From assembly GCF_006385255.1 (NCBI RefSeq), contig NZ_VFJE01000056.1:868001-932000 (forward strand): a DNA stretch of 64,000 nt, in the 5' to 3' direction. This stretch comes from Flavobacterium microcysteis (lineage in GTDB: Bacteria > Bacteroidota > Bacteroidia > Flavobacteriales > Flavobacteriaceae). The position numbers and the translations under genes are program-made. Positions 61,855 to 64,000 of this stretch are shown here, one piece after another; the stretch's first letter is position 1, and each line of letters starts with the position of its first letter. The notes under the pieces were generated by a model, which was not told the origin of the DNA, did not search any database, and saw only the letters and a program-made list of their open reading frames with translations.

Positions 61855-63222
61855 ATGAAATTATTACAAAAAATAGCTATAGTATACGTACTGTTTACTG
61901 TAGCATCATGTGACGAATTGATAGAAGCTAATTTGCCAAATAATCAAATTGGGGCTGTACAGGTATTTGAAGATCCACAAACAGCGTATGCTGCGCTTTC
62001 AGCATTATATGCCAACTTACGACAACAGTCACTTATCGCAGGAAATAACTACGGAATGGGAGCCCTCTTGGGATCATACAGTGACGAGCTTAATAGTTAT
62101 TACACTGACCTTAATGGTTACAAGGATGTTAGCGGCAATCAGATACAACGTACCAATTCTGTGGTCGCAAGTGTATGGACAAATGCCTATCAGCAGATTT
62201 ATTCTGCCAACGCCATAATTTTAGGTGCGGAAAAATCTTCTGCACTTATAGTGGTAGATAAACAGCAGATAATAGGAGAGGCATTGCTTATCCGATCCAT
62301 GCTTTATTTTTACCTGCAAAGCATCTTTGATGAAATTCCATATACAACGGTTCTTGATTATAATTATAATCGTAGTCTGGGCAAAGTAAGTAAAGAGCAA
62401 ATGCTGGCTTATCTTGAAACAGACTTAACAAATGCAGCAAATTTGCTAAGTGACAACTATCGTGATCCTGAGCGTATTTATCCCAACGGCAAAGTTGCAC
62501 AAATTCTTCTGATACATATCTATCTTTTACAAGGTAAATATACAGAGGCACAGCAAATGGCTTCCTCAATAATTCAGTCGCCCATGTATCAGTTTCAACC
62601 TGACATTTCTGAAGTTTTTCATAATTCAGGTACGCACATATTATGGCAGTTAAAACCTCAGTACAGTGGTGATTCCACACAAGAAGCTTCTTTCTATTAT
62701 TTTAACGACGCTCCTCCTTCAGCTTACGCCCTTTCCGAAGACCTTATCTCTGCCTTTGCGCCAGAAGATCTTCGCAAGTCACAATGGATAGAAGGAGTTA
62801 ATGCCCAAGGCAACAATTGGTACAGATCCAGTAAATACAAAAATCTTTCAGGTACTAACACTAATGAATACTCAATTATTTTCAGGCTGGAAGAAGTATA
62901 CCTTTTACTGGCTGAAGCTCTGGTGATGCAGGACAAATTGCCTGAAGCATTGCCATACCTTAATGCCACAAGGTTAAGGGCGGGTCTGTTACAGATACAG
63001 CCTGTAACCAAGGATGCTTTTATGGATGAAATCCTTTTGGAGAAAAGACGTGAGTTCTTTGCCGAGCAGGGCATACGTTTCACGGATTTAAAAAGAACCG
63101 GAAAGTTAGGCCTGTTAACTAATGTAAAGCCAAATTGGACCCCTTATAAAAGCGTGTGGCCTTATCCTCAAAATGAATTATTGCTTAATCCTAATCTGGC
63201 ACCACAGCATGAAGGCTATTAG
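61855..63222 (+). CDS. RagB/SusD-family nutrient-binding lipoprotein
   Basis: A 455-residue lipoprotein with signal ending VASC, the N-terminal SusD helices (TAYAALSALYANLRQQSLIAGNNYGMGALLGSYSDELNSYY) and the C-terminal conserved block (IIFRLEEVYLLLAEALVMQDKLPEALPYLNATRLRAGL...EILLEKRREFFAEQGIRFTDLKRTGKL). It is the substrate-binding lid of the SusC transporter. It starts 10 bases after susC and overlaps the next gene by 14 bases. Confidence 0.93.
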   Translation: MKLLQKIAIVYVLFTVASCDELIEANLPNNQIGAVQVFEDPQTAYAALSALYANLRQQSLIAGNNYGMGALLGSYSDELNSYYTDLNGYKDVSGNQIQRTNSVVASVWTNAYQQIYSANAIILGAEKSSALIVVDKQQIIGEALLIRSMLYFYLQSIFDEIPYTTVLDYNYNRSLGKVSKEQMLAYLETDLTNAANLLSDNYRDPERIYPNGKVAQILLIHIYLLQGKYTEAQQMASSIIQSPMYQFQPDISEVFHNSGTHILWQLKPQYSGDSTQEASFYYFNDAPPSAYALSEDLISAFAPEDLRKSQWIEGVNAQGNNWYRSSKYKNLSGTNTNEYSIIFRLEEVYLLLAEALVMQDKLPEALPYLNATRLRAGLLQIQPVTKDAFMDEILLEKRREFFAEQGIRFTDLKRTGKLGLLTNVKPNWTPYKSVWPYPQNELLLNPNLAPQHEGY

Positions 63223-64000
63223 AATTTATCAGATCCAAAGCATATTGTGTTTAATCCTTTTGATTGTGCTCAGCAAAGCAAATGCCCAGCAAAAACATAT
63301 GCCCCTTATAACCTTAGCAGAAAAATCCCAAAACCTTGAAGCTGTCAAAATGAGCAGTAACGGTAAGTACATTACTTCCCGTTTGGTTTATGACCTGAAC
63401 AGGGATACACTTTTAATATTCAAAACTTCTGCAAAGGATAAACTGTTGGGGTTCAGGACAAAAATCGGTGAGCACTATTTCATTGGAGAAAACACATTAT
63501 TGCTGCCTTTGGGTAATACCGCAGAACTATGGAATTTACAGACTAACAAGCAGATCATTTTTACGGATATTGTCCAGGCAAAAGCCTTGACAGGAAGCAC
63601 CCAGTTTGTAATTCATTACGGCCATCAAAATAACAGCAAGCTTATACTGTATGATCAAAATGGTATGGCAAAGCAGACCCTTGAGAATGTAAAAAACTTT
63701 TTCCTGCTTCCTGAAGCGCGGATTGCAGCGGTCAAATATGATGATAAAAAGGCAGTGTCACAGCTTTTTATTGTGAGCCCAGCAGAGATAAAAAAAGTTT
63801 ACTCTTCAAGTCTTCTCATCGAGGATATCGAAATGGGACATGGAAGTTCAGAGATATTTATTTCTGAAAGGAACACAACAGATAAGTATCAGAATTTAAA
63901 ATACCTTGATTTTTACAACGGGGAGCTTCATGTCCTTAAAGATATTCTTCCTGTAAATTTTAATGCAGCCTATCTAGAAAATACTAAGGATGAAAAAGGT
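63209..64000 (+). CDS. Secreted beta-propeller protein, N-terminal part (S9-peptidase-like), runs off the window
   Basis: The ATG at 63209 overlaps the SusD stop by 14 bases; the frame is open to the end of the window (264 codons). The signal peptide (CLILLIVLSKANAQ) precedes beta-rich repeats, for example SSNGKYITSRLVYDLNRDTLLIFKTSAKD and LLPLGNTAELWNLQTNKQIIF. This resembles the N-terminal beta-propeller of prolyl-oligopeptidase (S9) proteins that follow SusCD genes in many Bacteroidota. The catalytic C-terminal domain is outside the window, so the peptidase call is provisional. Confidence 0.65.
   Translation, partial: MKAIRIYQIQSILCLILLIVLSKANAQQKHMPLITLAEKSQNLEAVKMSSNGKYITSRLVYDLNRDTLLIFKTSAKDKLLGFRTKIGEHYFIGENTLLLPLGNTAELWNLQTNKQIIFTDIVQAKALTGSTQFVIHYGHQNNSKLILYDQNGMAKQTLENVKNFFLLPEARIAAVKYDDKKAVSQLFIVSPAEIKKVYSSSLLIEDIEMGHGSSEIFISERNTTDKYQNLKYLDFYNGELHVLKDILPVNFNAAYLENTKDEKG

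Noticed and set aside
1..64000. CRISPR arrays, rRNA and tRNA genes
   Set aside because: No regularly spaced repeats, rRNA-like stretches or cloverleaf-like sequences were recognised by eye.

Overview
The window is AT-rich DNA from a member of the Bacteroidota, most likely Flavobacteriia or Sphingobacteriia. The evidence is a CTnDOT-type conjugation gene set (TraE/F/G/I/J/K/L/M/N/O/Q, TraA/B/D, MobA/B/C, TopB, DUF3945, DUF1896, RteC), a SusC/SusD pair, TPR-AraC regulators and A-rich translation starts. About 37 kb (roughly 11 to 48 kb) is the backbone of an integrative conjugative element (ICE). No tyrosine or serine integrase, tRNA gene or att site was recognised, so the element's ends probably lie outside the window.

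Layout. (1) 0.09-9.2 kb, + strand: an oxyanion/metal and phosphate cargo. It has an arsenic operon (DUF6428, LMW-phosphatase-type arsenate reductase, ACR3 pump, metallophosphoesterase), a methyltransferase/AraC pair, a haem-binding lipoprotein, PAP2, DoxX, a secreted metallophosphoesterase and the chromate transporter ChrA. (2) 9.2-10.7 kb: an IS110-family element. (3) 10.7-11.8 kb, minus: a receiver-only response regulator and a sigma4/alpha-CTD-like protein. (4) 12.3-21.8 kb, minus: the mating-pore operon traE-F-G-I-J-K-x-L-M-N-O-Q. (5) 22.0-25.7 kb, +: an Eco57I-like methylase with a PD-(D/E)XK partner, sitting between traE and traD. (6) 25.7-33.5 kb: traD/B/A (minus), an oriT-like intergenic region, mobA/mobB (+), a PD-(D/E)XK nuclease gene (minus) wedged between mobB and mobC, then mobC (+). 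(7) 33.7-36.2 kb, +: three AT-rich single genes separated by related spacers of about 150 bp, like a cassette array. (8) 36.2-48.1 kb, minus: DarB-like methylase-helicase, DUF1896, ORF6N, TopB, DUF3945, HTH and RteC. (9) 48.2-58.2 kb: AraC and TPR-AraC regulators, a lipoprotein, and a minus-strand cluster containing a caspase/CHAT-like protease, a 53-residue Gly/Ser-rich protein, an M41-like metalloprotease, a GNAT-like protein, a HEPN protein and an XRE regulator. (10) 58.8-64 kb, +: SusC, SusD and the start of a secreted beta-propeller-like protein that runs off the window.

How the parts work together. MobA/MobB nick oriT and MobC couples the strand to the TraG-powered pore. TopB and the methylase-helicase probably process or protect transferred DNA, and RteC with the HTH protein probably controls excision and transfer. 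Defence-like cargo sits at three joints of the conjugation backbone (traE|traD, mobB|mobC, mobC|helicase).

Most unusual observations. Two diverged copies of one roughly 140-nt structured RNA-like element (minus strand at about 12.0 kb, plus strand at about 58.4 kb) share five nested stems with compensatory changes, a 3' U-tract, and a possible alternative pairing. Each lies upstream of, and points toward, a gene. The caspase-like cluster with its tiny Gly/Ser-rich protein is the best candidate for an undescribed protein system. All motif and structure calls were made by eye.
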